The position numbers and the translations under genes were made by a program. DNA of 40,536 nt from an uncultured Bacilli bacterium (GTDB taxonomy: Bacteria > Bacillota_I > Bacilli_A > RF39 > UBA660), in the NCBI GenBank assembly GCA_905236935.1, contig CAJOQL010000076.1, positions 1-40,536 on the forward strand, in the 5' to 3' direction. Of the stretch, positions 1 to 8,811 are shown piece after piece. The number at the start of each line of letters is the position of its first letter. Positions within the stretch are counted from its first letter, which is position 1. The notes beneath the pieces are model-generated. The model saw only the letters and a list, made by a program, of their open reading frames with translations. It was not told the origin of the DNA and did no database searches.

Positions 1-453
1 GTATCTGGTCTTGTAAACTTAGACTTTGCTGATGTTAAAACAGTAATGGCAAAAAGAGGAACAGCTTTAATTGGTATTGGACTTGGAGTAGGAGAAAATA
101 GAGCAATTGAAGCCGCTAAACAAGCAGTTTCTAGTCCACTTTTAGAAACAAGTATTGATGGAGCAACTGATGCAATTATTAATGTAACTGGTGGAACAAG
201 CCTTACATTATTCGAAGCAGAAGATGCCGCAGAAGTTGTAAGACAATCATCTAACCGTGATATAAATATTATCTTTGGTGCTGTTATTAATGAAAACTTA
301 AATGATGAAGTAATTGTTACTGTAATTGCTACTGGATTTGATGAAGAAGATGCAGAAGTACAAAGAAAAGATGAAGAACCAGTAAGAAGAAGATCTTTAG
401 ATGAGAATGATTTTGATATTCCACCATTTTTAAGAGATAGAGATAATTTTTAG
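1..453 (+). CDS. ftsZ: Cell division protein FtsZ, C-terminal part
   Basis: The reading frame is open from the first base, so this is the last 150 residues of FtsZ; the gene begins outside the window. FtsZ is the tubulin-like GTPase that forms the cytokinetic Z-ring. Visible are the end of the GTPase domain and the C-terminal activation domain ([34 protein letters not shown]), a short charged linker rich in E, R and K, and the conserved C-terminal peptide DIPPFLR that binds FtsA, SepF and EzrA. An internal ATG at 46 is not the start, because conserved FtsZ sequence runs upstream of it. A terminator follows, then spoIIGA-sigE, matching the order in Bacillus and Clostridium. Identity is secure; only completeness is limited. 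Confidence 0.97.
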   Translation, partial: VSGLVNLDFADVKTVMAKRGTALIGIGLGVGENRAIEAAKQAVSSPLLETSIDGATDAIINVTGGTSLTLFEAEDAAEVVRQSSNRDINIIFGAVINENLNDEVIVTVIATGFDEEDAEVQRKDEEPVRRRSLDENDFDIPPFLRDRDNF

Positions 454-459
454 ATTATA

Positions 460-488
460 AATGAGCCTTGAGGGTTCATTTTTATTTT
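460..488 (+). terminator. Intrinsic terminator after ftsZ
   Basis: Stem AATGAGCC / GGTTCATT (one G-U pair) with a five-base loop, followed by a T-rich run. It separates ftsZ from the spoIIGA promoter. Confidence 0.8.
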
Positions 489-510
489 AAATAATAAGTG
501 CAAGCATTAT

Positions 511-544
511 TTCGACAATTTATTAAATATTTGTTTAATATAAT
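511..544 (+). promoter_or_regulatory. Spo0A-controlled promoter of spoIIGA-sigE
   Basis: A perfect Spo0A box, TTCGACA, lies at 511-517 and a perfect -10, TATAAT, at 539-544. A start site near 551 would put the box at about -40 to -34, in place of a normal -35. This is the layout known for the B. subtilis spoIIG promoter, where Spo0A~P bound over the -35 activates sigma-A polymerase across an over-long spacer. No other Spo0A box occurs in an intergenic part of the window. Seen: both motifs. Inferred: their use. Confidence 0.75.
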
Positions 545-550
545 TAATTC

Positions 551-1315
551 ATGATTATATATGTTGATTTATTAGTTATTTTAAATATGTTTATAGATTT
601 TATATTATTAATGGGAACTGGCACACTTTTAAAAAGAAAAAATAAAATATTTAAGATTATATGTGCTTCTTTTATTGGGGGAATTTCTACTTTATTATTA
701 TTTTTTATAAATGATAATTTTACCCTAATTATTTATAAATTTTTAGTTAGTATTATAATGGTTATAATTGCTTTTAATTATAATTCTTTTAAGTATTTTA
801 AAGATAATTTAATATGGCTTTATATTATAAGTATTATTTTAGGTGGTAGTTTATATTTATTAAATGATAATATATCTTTTTCTAATAAAGCTTTAGTCTT
901 TTCAAGTAATGGTTTAAAGATTAATCTATTTGTATTAATATTAATCACTCCTTTTATTATTTATAAATATATTAAACAAAATAAAAGTATTACTGTTAAA
1001 TATTCTAATTATTATGAAATAAGCATATATTATAAAGATGATGTTATTAATGAAGTAGGATTTTTAGATACTGGTAATAATTTGAAAGACCCTTTTTTTA
1101 ATCGGCCGATTATTTTAATAAATAGAGATTTAATCAAAAGGGATGTTAATACCTTTTTAATACCATATTATACAGTTAATAATCATAGTTTACTTGAAGT
1201 TTTTAAACCAAATAAAATAATAATTAACAATCATACTAAAAGAAATATTTTAATTGGACTTTCAGATGTTAATATAGAAGGAATAAAAATAATATTAAAT
1301 AAGGAGGCAATATGA
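551..1315 (+). CDS. spoIIGA: Sporulation sigma-E processing peptidase SpoIIGA
   Basis: A 254-residue protein with an N-terminal half of about five hydrophobic membrane segments (residues ~1-135) and a C-terminal soluble domain. The aspartyl-protease motif is clear: FLDTGNNLKDP, with the catalytic Asp in DTG. SpoIIGA cleaves the pro-sequence from pro-sigma-E at the asymmetric septum once SpoIIR signals from the forespore. The stop overlaps the sigE start (ATGA), so the two are translationally coupled, and the sigE ribosome site AAGGAGG lies inside this gene. There is no Shine-Dalgarno before ATG 551, and the -10 ends only six bases upstream, so the transcript may be leaderless or nearly so. 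No better in-frame start was found. Confidence 0.93.
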   Translation: MIIYVDLLVILNMFIDFILLMGTGTLLKRKNKIFKIICASFIGGISTLLLFFINDNFTLIIYKFLVSIIMVIIAFNYNSFKYFKDNLIWLYIISIILGGSLYLLNDNISFSNKALVFSSNGLKINLFVLILITPFIIYKYIKQNKSITVKYSNYYEISIYYKDDVINEVGFLDTGNNLKDPFFNRPIILINRDLIKRDVNTFLIPYYTVNNHSLLEVFKPNKIIINNHTKRNILIGLSDVNIEGIKIILNKEAI

Positions 1316-2004
1316 GAAAAATAATCGAATTTATTTTTAAAATACTTAAAATAGACAATAGTTTATTATTTATTGGAAGTACTGATATATTACCACCACC
1401 TTTAGATAAAGAAGAAGAACTAAGCTGCGTTTTAAAAGCAAGAGAAGGTGATATGACAGCAAGAAATAAACTCATTGAGCATAATTTAAGATTAGTAGTA
1501 TTTTTAGCAAAAAAATATGAAAGTACAGGATATGATTTAGAAGATTTAGTTAGTATTGGATCAATTGGGTTAATTAAGGGAATTGAAACTTATAAACCAG
1601 ATAAAAATATTAAACTAGCTACATATGCTTCAAGATGTATAGCAAATGAAATACTTATGTATGTTAGAAAAAATAAAAAAAGGAAATCAGAAGTTAGTTT
1701 AGAAGATTCTTTAACTTATGATGCAGAAGGAAATGAACTTCATTTAGAAGATATTCTAGGGACTGATGATAATATTATATATAATGAATTTTCTAAAAAG
1801 GTAGATCGTGATTTATTAAAAAAGGAATTAATTAAATTAAATGAAAGAGAAAAACTAATTATGACTTTAAGATATGGCTTAAATAATACCGATGAATACA
1901 CTCAAAAGGAAGTAGCTGAAATGTTAGGAATAAGTCAGTCATATATATCAAGAATTGAAAAAAAGATAATTAAAAGATTACAATTAATTATGGAAGTAAG
2001 ATAG
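1312..2004 (+). CDS. sigE: RNA polymerase sigma-E factor (mother cell), pro-form
   Basis: A 230-residue sigma-70 family protein. Region 2 is intact (NLRLVVFLAKKYE, EDLVSIGSIGLIKGIETY, KLATYASRCIANEILMY). Region 4 carries the helix-turn-helix TQKEVAEMLGISQSYISRIE. The first ~35 residues form an amphipathic pro-sequence leading into LFIGSTDILPPPLDKEEE, which aligns with the B. subtilis YYIGGSEALPPPL cleavage region, so this is the membrane-tethered precursor cut by SpoIIGA. Sigma-E drives early mother-cell gene expression. The start ATG overlaps the spoIIGA stop and is preceded by AAGGAGG. In B. subtilis sigG follows; here it does not, and polA follows instead. Assigned to sigE rather than sigK by the pro-sequence and the spoIIGA linkage. 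Confidence 0.95.
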   Translation: MRKIIEFIFKILKIDNSLLFIGSTDILPPPLDKEEELSCVLKAREGDMTARNKLIEHNLRLVVFLAKKYESTGYDLEDLVSIGSIGLIKGIETYKPDKNIKLATYASRCIANEILMYVRKNKKRKSEVSLEDSLTYDAEGNELHLEDILGTDDNIIYNEFSKKVDRDLLKKELIKLNEREKLIMTLRYGLNNTDEYTQKEVAEMLGISQSYISRIEKKIIKRLQLIMEVR

Positions 2005-2009
2005 AAATG

Positions 2010-2036
2010 AAAAGGCTTATGCAAGTCTTTTTTCTT
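2010..2036 (+). terminator. Intrinsic terminator after sigE
   Basis: Nine-base-pair stem AAAAGGCTT / AAGTCTTTT (one G-U pair) with loop ATGC and a run of T. A TATAAT at 2058-2063 just downstream may be the -10 of the polA promoter. Confidence 0.8.
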
Positions 2037-2081
2037 TATTATTAAAGGTATTTGTTTTATAATTAGAAGGAGGTGTTAGAT

Positions 2082-4637
2082 GTGAAAAAGGTCATCTTAG
2101 TTGATGGTAACAATTTAATGTTTAGAAGTTATTTTGCAACTGCTTATAGTGGTAATCTTATGAAAAATAACAAAGGGGAAGCAACTAATGCTTTATATGG
2201 ATTTGTCAACATGATTAATAAAATTATTGCTGAAGAAAATCCAACATATATGTTAGTTGCCTTTGATATAGGTAAAAATTTTAGACATGAAAAATATAAA
2301 GATTATAAGGCTGGTAGAAGTGAAACACCAAAAGATTTATTAGAACAAATGCCAAAAGCAAGAATACTTTTAGATGCAATGGGAATTAAGCATTTAGAAG
2401 TTGAAGGTTTTGAAGCAGATGATATTATTGGAACATTAAGTAAAAAAGTTTTACAGCATCCTGATTTTAATGCTACAATCATATCTTCAGATAAAGATTT
2501 ACTTCAATTAATAAATAAAGAAGTAGATGTTAAACTTTTAAAAACCAAAGGTTTTATTAGATACAATGAAGAAACATTTATGCGTGATTATGGTATTAAA
2601 CCTATTAGAATGATAGATTTAAAAGCTCTTATGGGAGATGCTTCTGATAATGTTCCTGGTGTTAAAGGAATTGGTGAAAAAACTGCTTTAAAATTATTAC
2701 AAGAATATGATAGTATTGAAAATTTATATGAAAACATCGATAAAGTAAAAGGTGCTGTTCATGACAAGTTAGTTAATGATAAGGAAAGTGCTTTTTTTAG
2801 TAAAGAAATATGTACAATATATTTGAGCGTTCCTTTAAAAGATGAATTAGAAGACATGGTATATAATGGACCTAGTGAGAAATTAGAAGAAATTTTTGCC
2901 GATTTAGAATTTTATTCTTTACTTAAAAAAATGCCTGTTAAAGAAGAAAAAGTTATCCATACTTATAAGGAATTAGAAGATGTAAAAGAAATAGATAAAA
3001 AGGGCGATATTTCATATTATATAGAATGTGACCATGAAAACTACCATTTTGCTACTATTTTAGGTATGGGATTATATGATGGAAGTAATGCTTTTTTTGT
3101 TAGAAAAGAATTAATTAAGAGTGTTTTAGAATACTTAAGAGATAATCAAAAATATACTTATGATTTAAAGAAAAATATCATTTTACTTAAAGATTTTGAT
3201 ACTAACACAGTTTTTGATAATATGGTAGCAACTTATCTATTAAATTATCAAATAAAAGAAGATTTAGCAGTTTTAATGAATAAAGAAAATATAAGTGTTC
3301 CATTTTATGATGAAGCAATTAAAGATGCAGAAAAACTTAAATTTGCTACTAGTTTAAAAGCTAAATTTATTTATGATACAAAAGAAGACTTAATTAAAAA
3401 GTTAAAACTAGAAGATATGGAAGAATTATTTAATAATATAGAGATGCCACTAATTAAAGTTTTAGCTAGAATGGAAATAAATGGAATTAAATGTGATAAA
3501 GATATATTAAAAACTCTAAGAGAAGAAAACTATACTAAATTAGATGAAATAGCTAATAAGATTTACGAATTTACAGGAGAAAAGTTTAATATAGCAAGTC
3601 CTAAACAATTAGGAGTAGTTTTATTTGAACATTTAAATTTACCTTATCCTCATCGTAAAGTTGCAGATAAAAGTTATCATACTGATGCAGCTACTTTAGA
3701 AAAATTAATTGGTTTAAATCCAGTTATTGAATATATTATTAATTATCGAAATTTAGCAAAACTAACAAGTACGTATTTAGAAGGATTAGATAATTATATA
3801 TGTGAAGATGGGAAAATTCATACAATATATAAGCAAACTTTAACAAGAACAGGTAGATTATCAAGTATGGAACCTAATATGCAAAACATTCCAACAAGGG
3901 ATGAGAATGGTAAAAGAGTAAGAAAAGCATTTTTACCAGTTAATGATATGATACTTAGTGTTGATTATTCTCAAATTGAACTAAGAGTTTTAGCCCATAT
4001 TTCAAACTCTAAAGAACTTATTGATGCTTTTGTTAAGGGAGAAGATATCCATACTATGGTAGCTAGTGATATTTTTGAAGTTCCCAAAGAAGAGGTTACT
4101 AAGAGCATGCGTAGAACTGCTAAAGCAGTAATATTTGGGATAATCTATGGTATAAGTGGCTTTGGTTTAGGAGAAAACTTAAATTTAAATCCAAATGATG
4201 CTAAAAAGTTTATTGATAAATACTTAACATTATATCCAGGAGTAAAGACTTATATGCAAAGCATTATTGATGAAGCTAAAATGTATGGCTCAGTTAGAAC
4301 ACTTTTTAATCGTAAGAGAATAATTGATGAGCTTAACAATACTAATTATATTATTAGACAATCAGGAGAAAGAATAGCTCTTAATACTCCAATTCAAGGA
4401 ACTAGTGCCGATATTATTAAAATGGCAATGGTAAAAATTGATGAAGAAATGGAAAAAATGCACTTTAAATCTAAGTTATTATTGCAAGTTCATGATGAGC
4501 TTATATTTGATGTTGTGAAAGAAGAAAAAGAAAAATTAGAATCTTTAGTTGTTAATTCAATGGAAAATATTGTAAAATTAAAAGTACCTTTAAAAGTATC
4601 AGTTGATTATGGAACTGATTGGTATGATGCTAAATAG
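2082..4637 (+). CDS. polA: DNA polymerase I
   Basis: Family A polymerase for Okazaki-fragment maturation and repair, 851 residues. The N-terminal 5'-3' exonuclease/FEN domain (~1-290) shows DGNNLMFRSYF, EADDIIG, SSDKDLLQL and GVKGIGEKTA. The middle 3'-5' exonuclease domain is degenerate: the first acidic motif is missing, as in other Bacilli, so proofreading is probably absent. The polymerase domain has motif A (VDYSQIELRVLAHIS), motif B (RRTAKAVIFGIIYG) and motif C (QVHDELIFD). Start: GTG 2082 is preferred because the ribosome site AGAAGGAGG sits eight bases before it. An in-frame GTG at 2073 overlaps that site and is rejected. mutM follows after 28 bases with its own AAGGAGG, a repair-oriented pair. 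Confidence 0.97.
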   Translation: MKKVILVDGNNLMFRSYFATAYSGNLMKNNKGEATNALYGFVNMINKIIAEENPTYMLVAFDIGKNFRHEKYKDYKAGRSETPKDLLEQMPKARILLDAMGIKHLEVEGFEADDIIGTLSKKVLQHPDFNATIISSDKDLLQLINKEVDVKLLKTKGFIRYNEETFMRDYGIKPIRMIDLKALMGDASDNVPGVKGIGEKTALKLLQEYDSIENLYENIDKVKGAVHDKLVNDKESAFFSKEICTIYLSVPLKDELEDMVYNGPSEKLEEIFADLEFYSLLKKMPVKEEKVIHTYKELEDVKEIDKKGDISYYIECDHENYHFATILGMGLYDGSNAFFVRKELIKSVLEYLRDNQKYTYDLKKNIILLKDFDTNTVFDNMVATYLLNYQIKEDLAVLMNKENISVPFYDEAIKDAEKLKFATSLKAKFIYDTKEDLIKKLKLEDMEELFNNIEMPLIKVLARMEINGIKCDKDILKTLREENYTKLDEIANKIYEFTGEKFNIASPKQLGVVLFEHLNLPYPHRKVADKSYHTDAATLEKLIGLNPVIEYIINYRNLAKLTSTYLEGLDNYICEDGKIHTIYKQTLTRTGRLSSMEPNMQNIPTRDENGKRVRKAFLPVNDMILSVDYSQIELRVLAHISNSKELIDAFVKGEDIHTMVASDIFEVPKEEVTKSMRRTAKAVIFGIIYGISGFGLGENLNLNPNDAKKFIDKYLTLYPGVKTYMQSIIDEAKMYGSVRTLFNRKRIIDELNNTNYIIRQSGERIALNTPIQGTSADIIKMAMVKIDEEMEKMHFKSKLLLQVHDELIFDVVKEEKEKLESLVVNSMENIVKLKVPLKVSVDYGTDWYDAK

Positions 4638-4665
4638 TTATTAAAATGATTATAAGGAGGTTTAT

Positions 4666-5469
4666 ATGCCAGAATTACCAGAAGTTAGAACAGTAGCATC
4701 TGTTTTAAGAAATAAATTACTTAATAAAAAAATAACTAATATTAAAATTATATATCCTAAAATGATTGAAACTGAATCATTAGATTTTAATAAATTAATA
4801 GGGAAAAAATTAACTAATATTGATACAAAAGGAAAATTTTTAATTTTTACTTTTGAAGATTTATATTTAATTAGCCATTTAAGAATGGAAGGAAAATATT
4901 TTATTAAAGGATTAGATGAAAGGTTAGAAAAACATGAACATATAGTATTTGAATTTGGTAATTTATCAGTAAGATATCATGATACAAGAAAATTTGGAAG
5001 AATGATTTTAGTTAGTAATATTGATGATTATAAATCTTTAAAAAAAGTTGGCTATGAACCTTTTGATAAAAGATTAACAAAAGAATTATTAAAAGATAAT
5101 TTAAAAAGTAAACTACCAATTAAAGAACTATTATTAAATCAAAGCATTATAGCAGGTTTAGGAAATATATATGTAAATGAAGTTCTTTTTGCATCTAAAA
5201 TAAATCCTTTAAAATCTGGTGAAAATATTTCCTTAGATGAATGTCAAAGTATTTTAGATAACTCAGTTAGAATCCTAAATGAAGCTATTAAATATGGTGG
5301 GACTACTATTAAAAGTTATACATCGTCTCTAGGTGTAACTGGAAAATATCAAGACTTTTTGATGGTTCATAAAAAAGAAGGGGAGCCTTGTAAAGTTTGC
5401 AGTTCAATTATTAAAAATATAAAAGTAGGTGGCAGAAGCACCTATTATTGCCCAAATTGTCAGAAGTAA
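4666..5469 (+). CDS. mutM: Formamidopyrimidine-DNA glycosylase (Fpg/MutM)
   Basis: A 267-residue base-excision enzyme that removes 8-oxoguanine and formamidopyrimidines and nicks the abasic site. It begins MPELPEV, giving the catalytic Pro2 and Glu3 after Met removal. The conserved Lys of the beta-turn is in KGKFLIF. The helix-two-turn-helix is around QSIIAGLGNIYVNEVLF. The C-terminal zinc finger has four cysteines (CKVC ... CPNC). It sits immediately downstream of polA with a strong ribosome site, probably cotranscribed; the polA-mutM order is common in Firmicutes. The stop codon lies inside the terminator hairpin. Confidence 0.96.
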   Translation: MPELPEVRTVASVLRNKLLNKKITNIKIIYPKMIETESLDFNKLIGKKLTNIDTKGKFLIFTFEDLYLISHLRMEGKYFIKGLDERLEKHEHIVFEFGNLSVRYHDTRKFGRMILVSNIDDYKSLKKVGYEPFDKRLTKELLKDNLKSKLPIKELLLNQSIIAGLGNIYVNEVLFASKINPLKSGENISLDECQSILDNSVRILNEAIKYGGTTIKSYTSSLGVTGKYQDFLMVHKKEGEPCKVCSSIIKNIKVGGRSTYYCPNCQK

Positions 5470-5486
5470 TATTCTGGCTTTTTATT
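5459..5486 (+). terminator. Intrinsic terminator overlapping the mutM stop
   Basis: Stem GTCAGAA / TTCTGGC (one G-U pair), loop GTAATA, then TTTTTATTTT. The loop contains the mutM stop codon, so the hairpin starts inside the coding region. Confidence 0.75.
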
Positions 5487-5534
5487 TTATTATAAATTTG
5501 ATGTTTTAAACTAGTTTTTTTCTTATTCTTTTTA

Positions 5535-5543
5535 TGGTATTAT
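5535..5543 (+). promoter_or_regulatory. Extended -10 promoter of ezrA
   Basis: TGgTATTAT is an extended -10 element about 23 bases before the ezrA start. No good -35 is visible in the T-rich stretch upstream. Confidence 0.45.
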
Positions 5544-5565
5544 ATATTATAGAAGAAGGTATAAT

Positions 5566-7284
5566 ATGAGTGATAAAACATATATAATTTTAGGTATTAT
5601 TTATGCTTTAGTTGCAATTTCTTTAATTGTACTTGTTTTAGTGCTTATAAATAAACATAATAAAAAGAAATATGAAACCATTCTCTTATTGTTAGAAAGA
5701 GATAAAAATTTAATTCTTTCAGCTAATATTTTAACAGAATTAAATAAAGTAGCTTCCCTAATAAATAATAAAGATTTAGAGAAAAAATATAATATTTGGA
5801 AAGAAAGATATAAAGAGATAAAAGAGGTTAATATTCCTGAGTTAAATACTAAACTAAATGATTTAGAAGGATTAATAAAAAGCAAAAATTATAAGAAAAT
5901 TAATGAAGCAACTGCTAAGTTAGAATTAGAAATATATTATATTAAAGCAAAAAGTGAATTTTTACTAAATGAGATTAAAGAAATATCTTTATCTGAAAGC
6001 AAGAATCGTGAAATTGTAACTAATCTTAAAAGAGAATATCGTGATATATATTTAAAATATAATAACAATCAAGAAGATTATAAAATGATTAAAGTTCCAA
6101 TTGAACTTCAATTTGAAAATATTGATAAATTATTAAATGCGTTTGAAATAGCAATGGAAAATAATGATTATAGTGAAGCACCTAAAATAGTTAAAGCCTT
6201 AGGAGATACAATCGGAAATATAAAAATTGTTGTTGATGAAGCACCAGCCATAATTTTAATGGGGAAAAAATTAATTCCTTCTAAAATAGAAGTAATTTGT
6301 AATATAAATAAGAAAATGACTAAAGAAGGTTATGTTTTAGATTATTTAAATATTGATTATAATATAGCAGAAGCTGAAAAGAAAATAGCTGATGTTTTTG
6401 ATAGATTAAATGTTTTAAACTTAACAGATTCAGTTATTGAACTTAAAACAATTATGAATTATTTTGATGAACTTTATAATGATTTTGAAAATGAAAAATC
6501 ATCTAAAAAGATTTATGAAGAACTTGCTAGAAAAATTGCTATTAAATGTAAAAAGTTACTTACAATTATTAAAAGTTTAACCTCTAAAATTGAGGATATT
6601 AAATATAGTTATGATTTAACTGATGATGATTTAAAAATAGTTGATGAATTAAATCTAAGTGTAAAATCTATTCAAAGTGATTATGAGGTAATTGTTGAAA
6701 ATTATCGTAGTAAATCATTTCCTTATTCTAAACTAGCTAAAGAATTAGAATTATTAAATAATAAGTTATTAAATGATGAAGAAAAATTAGATTTAACCAT
6801 TAAAAAACTTGGTAGTCTTAAAGACGATGAATTAAGAGCAAGAGAACAACTAGATGAAATTACTAAAATTTTAATTGAAAGTAAAGAAAAAATTAATAGT
6901 TATAAATTACCAATTATACCTAAAAATTATTTTATTGAATTGTCTGAAGCAAATGATGCTTTGGATATTATGGTAGATGAACTTAATAAAAGACCTATTT
7001 CAATAAAAATATTAAATATGAGAGTAGATACTGCAAGGGATTTAGTATTAAAAGTGTATAAAACTACTAATGATACAATCAAAAATGCAAAACTTGCAGA
7101 AAATACAATAATTTATGGAAATAGATATCGTATAAATAATAAAATAGATAATGTTTTAAGAAAAGCTGAAGATGCTTTCTTTAGTGGAAATTATAAAGAA
7201 TCATTAGAATATGCAATTAATGCTATATCTGATTTTGATTCAAAAATTCATGATAAAATATTATCTATATTAAAAGAAAATTAA
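5566..7284 (+). CDS. ezrA: Septation ring formation regulator EzrA
   Basis: A 572-residue protein with one N-terminal membrane anchor (IILGIIYALVAISLIVLVL) followed by a short basic stretch. The rest is almost entirely helical: spectrin-like coiled-coil repeats rich in K, E, L, N and I. The C-terminal part matches EzrA closely (LPIIPKNYF, NTIIYGNRYR, AEDAFFSGNYKESLEYA). EzrA binds FtsZ and cell-wall synthesis proteins and limits Z-ring assembly away from midcell; it is found in Bacilli. Length is typical (~560-570). The gene stands alone between terminators, with ribosome site GAAGAAGG. Confidence 0.9.
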   Translation: MSDKTYIILGIIYALVAISLIVLVLVLINKHNKKKYETILLLLERDKNLILSANILTELNKVASLINNKDLEKKYNIWKERYKEIKEVNIPELNTKLNDLEGLIKSKNYKKINEATAKLELEIYYIKAKSEFLLNEIKEISLSESKNREIVTNLKREYRDIYLKYNNNQEDYKMIKVPIELQFENIDKLLNAFEIAMENNDYSEAPKIVKALGDTIGNIKIVVDEAPAIILMGKKLIPSKIEVICNINKKMTKEGYVLDYLNIDYNIAEAEKKIADVFDRLNVLNLTDSVIELKTIMNYFDELYNDFENEKSSKKIYEELARKIAIKCKKLLTIIKSLTSKIEDIKYSYDLTDDDLKIVDELNLSVKSIQSDYEVIVENYRSKSFPYSKLAKELELLNNKLLNDEEKLDLTIKKLGSLKDDELRAREQLDEITKILIESKEKINSYKLPIIPKNYFIELSEANDALDIMVDELNKRPISIKILNMRVDTARDLVLKVYKTTNDTIKNAKLAENTIIYGNRYRINNKIDNVLRKAEDAFFSGNYKESLEYAINAISDFDSKIHDKILSILKEN

Positions 7285-7306
7285 TTTTTAAATTACTAAA
7301 ATTTGC

Positions 7307-7342
7307 AAGCAATTCTAGATAAAAGAATTGCTTTAATTTTAT
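7307..7342 (+). terminator. Intrinsic terminator after ezrA
   Basis: Perfect nine-base-pair stem AAGCAATTC / GAATTGCTT with a nine-base loop and a T-rich tail. The rest of the gap up to ffh is AT-rich and holds a TATAAT at 7472-7477 that may be the ffh -10. Confidence 0.8.
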
Positions 7343-7495
7343 ATTATTTTTTAAAATCATGATAATTTTAATAACTCTAAATGATAAACATAATTCTTTT
7401 AAAGTGAGCAAATAATTCTTACGTAATTAGTCAAAAGCATTAAATCTCTTCTTTTTTTTATTTTTTTGCTTTATAATAAGGGATAGGTGATAAAA

Positions 7496-8803
7496 ATGTT
7501 TGAATACATGGGAGATAGAATTAGTAATGCTATTAAAAATATCAAAGGAATGGGAAAAATAACAGAAGAAAATATTTCTGATGCTATTAAAGAAATTCGT
7601 ATTGCGTTATTAGAAGCTGATGTAAATTATGAAGTTGTTAAAGAATTTACTAAAAATGTTAAAGAAAAAGCATTAGGTTTAGAAGTACAAAAAAGTTTAA
7701 AACCAGAAGAGGTATTTATAAAACTAGTTAAAGATGAATTAGTTGCTCTATTAGGAGAAAACTATATTCCATTAGAAACAAGTAAAAATCCTACTATTAT
7801 AATGCTTGTTGGTTTACAAGGTTCAGGTAAAACTACAACTTGTGGTAAAATAGCTAATTTAGTAAGAAAAAAACATAGTAAGAGCCCATTACTTGTTGCT
7901 TGTGATGTTTATAGACCAGCTGCAATTGATCAATTAGTTGAAGTTGGAAAAAGTTTAAATATTCCTGTATTTACAAAAGGAAAAGAAGATCCAAGAGTAA
8001 TTGTTAAAGAAGCTATAGATTTTGCTAAAGAAAATAAAAATGATTATATTATCGTAGATACAGCGGGAAGACTTCATATTGATGAAGAATTAATGGATGA
8101 ATTATCTGATTTAAGTGCTATTTTAAATCCTGCAGAAATTATTTTAGTTATTGATGCTATGATGGGTCAAGATGCTATAAATGTTATAAATGGCTTTAAT
8201 AATAAATTAAATCTAACAGGAGCAATTCTTACTAAAATGGATGGAGATACTAAAGGTGGTGTAGCTCTTTCAGTTAGACACTTAACCAATATTCCGATTA
8301 AGTTTATTGGTGACTCTGAGAAAATGGATGGTTTAACAGAATTTTATCCAGAAAGAATGGCAGAACGTATTTTAGATATGGGTGATATTTTATCAATAGC
8401 CGAAAAAGCAACTGCGGCAATTGATGAAGAAGATGCTAAAAATCTAACTAAAAAAATGCAAAATGGTAAATTTGATTTAGAAGACTTTTTAACTACTATG
8501 AATCAAATAAAAAAATTAGGACCACTTGAAAATATTTTAAAAATGCTTCCAGGTGCTAGAAATATGGGACTATCAAATATTCAAATAAATCCTAAAGATA
8601 TGGCTCATATTGAAGCTATTGTTTTATCAATGACACCTTATGAAAGAAAACATCCGGATATTTTAAAAGCTTCTCGTAAAATGCGCATTGCTAAAGGATC
8701 TGGTAGAAGTGTAGAAGAGGTAAATCGTTTACTTAAACAGTTTGAATCTATGAAAGATATGATGAAAAAAATGCAAAGTGGTAATTTTAAAATGCCTTTT
8801 TAG
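7496..8803 (+). CDS. ffh: Signal recognition particle GTPase Ffh
   Basis: A 435-residue SRP54 protein that delivers nascent membrane and secreted proteins to FtsY and SecYEG. It has the helical N domain (1-90), the G domain with P-loop GLQGSGKTTTCGK, DVYRPAA, DTAGRLH (G3) and TKMDGDTKGG (G4), and the methionine-rich M domain with MTPYERKHPDIL and SGRSVEEVNRLLKQF. Start ATG 7496 is preferred: the ribosome site AGGTGAT lies five bases before it, and the in-frame GTG at 7487 is part of that site. The usual partner ylxM is not adjacent. The next gene begins eight bases after the stop, its ribosome site overlapping the ffh TAG. Confidence 0.97.
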   Translation: MFEYMGDRISNAIKNIKGMGKITEENISDAIKEIRIALLEADVNYEVVKEFTKNVKEKALGLEVQKSLKPEEVFIKLVKDELVALLGENYIPLETSKNPTIIMLVGLQGSGKTTTCGKIANLVRKKHSKSPLLVACDVYRPAAIDQLVEVGKSLNIPVFTKGKEDPRVIVKEAIDFAKENKNDYIIVDTAGRLHIDEELMDELSDLSAILNPAEIILVIDAMMGQDAINVINGFNNKLNLTGAILTKMDGDTKGGVALSVRHLTNIPIKFIGDSEKMDGLTEFYPERMAERILDMGDILSIAEKATAAIDEEDAKNLTKKMQNGKFDLEDFLTTMNQIKKLGPLENILKMLPGARNMGLSNIQINPKDMAHIEAIVLSMTPYERKHPDILKASRKMRIAKGSGRSVEEVNRLLKQFESMKDMMKKMQSGNFKMPF

Positions 8804-8811
8804 GAGTTTAT

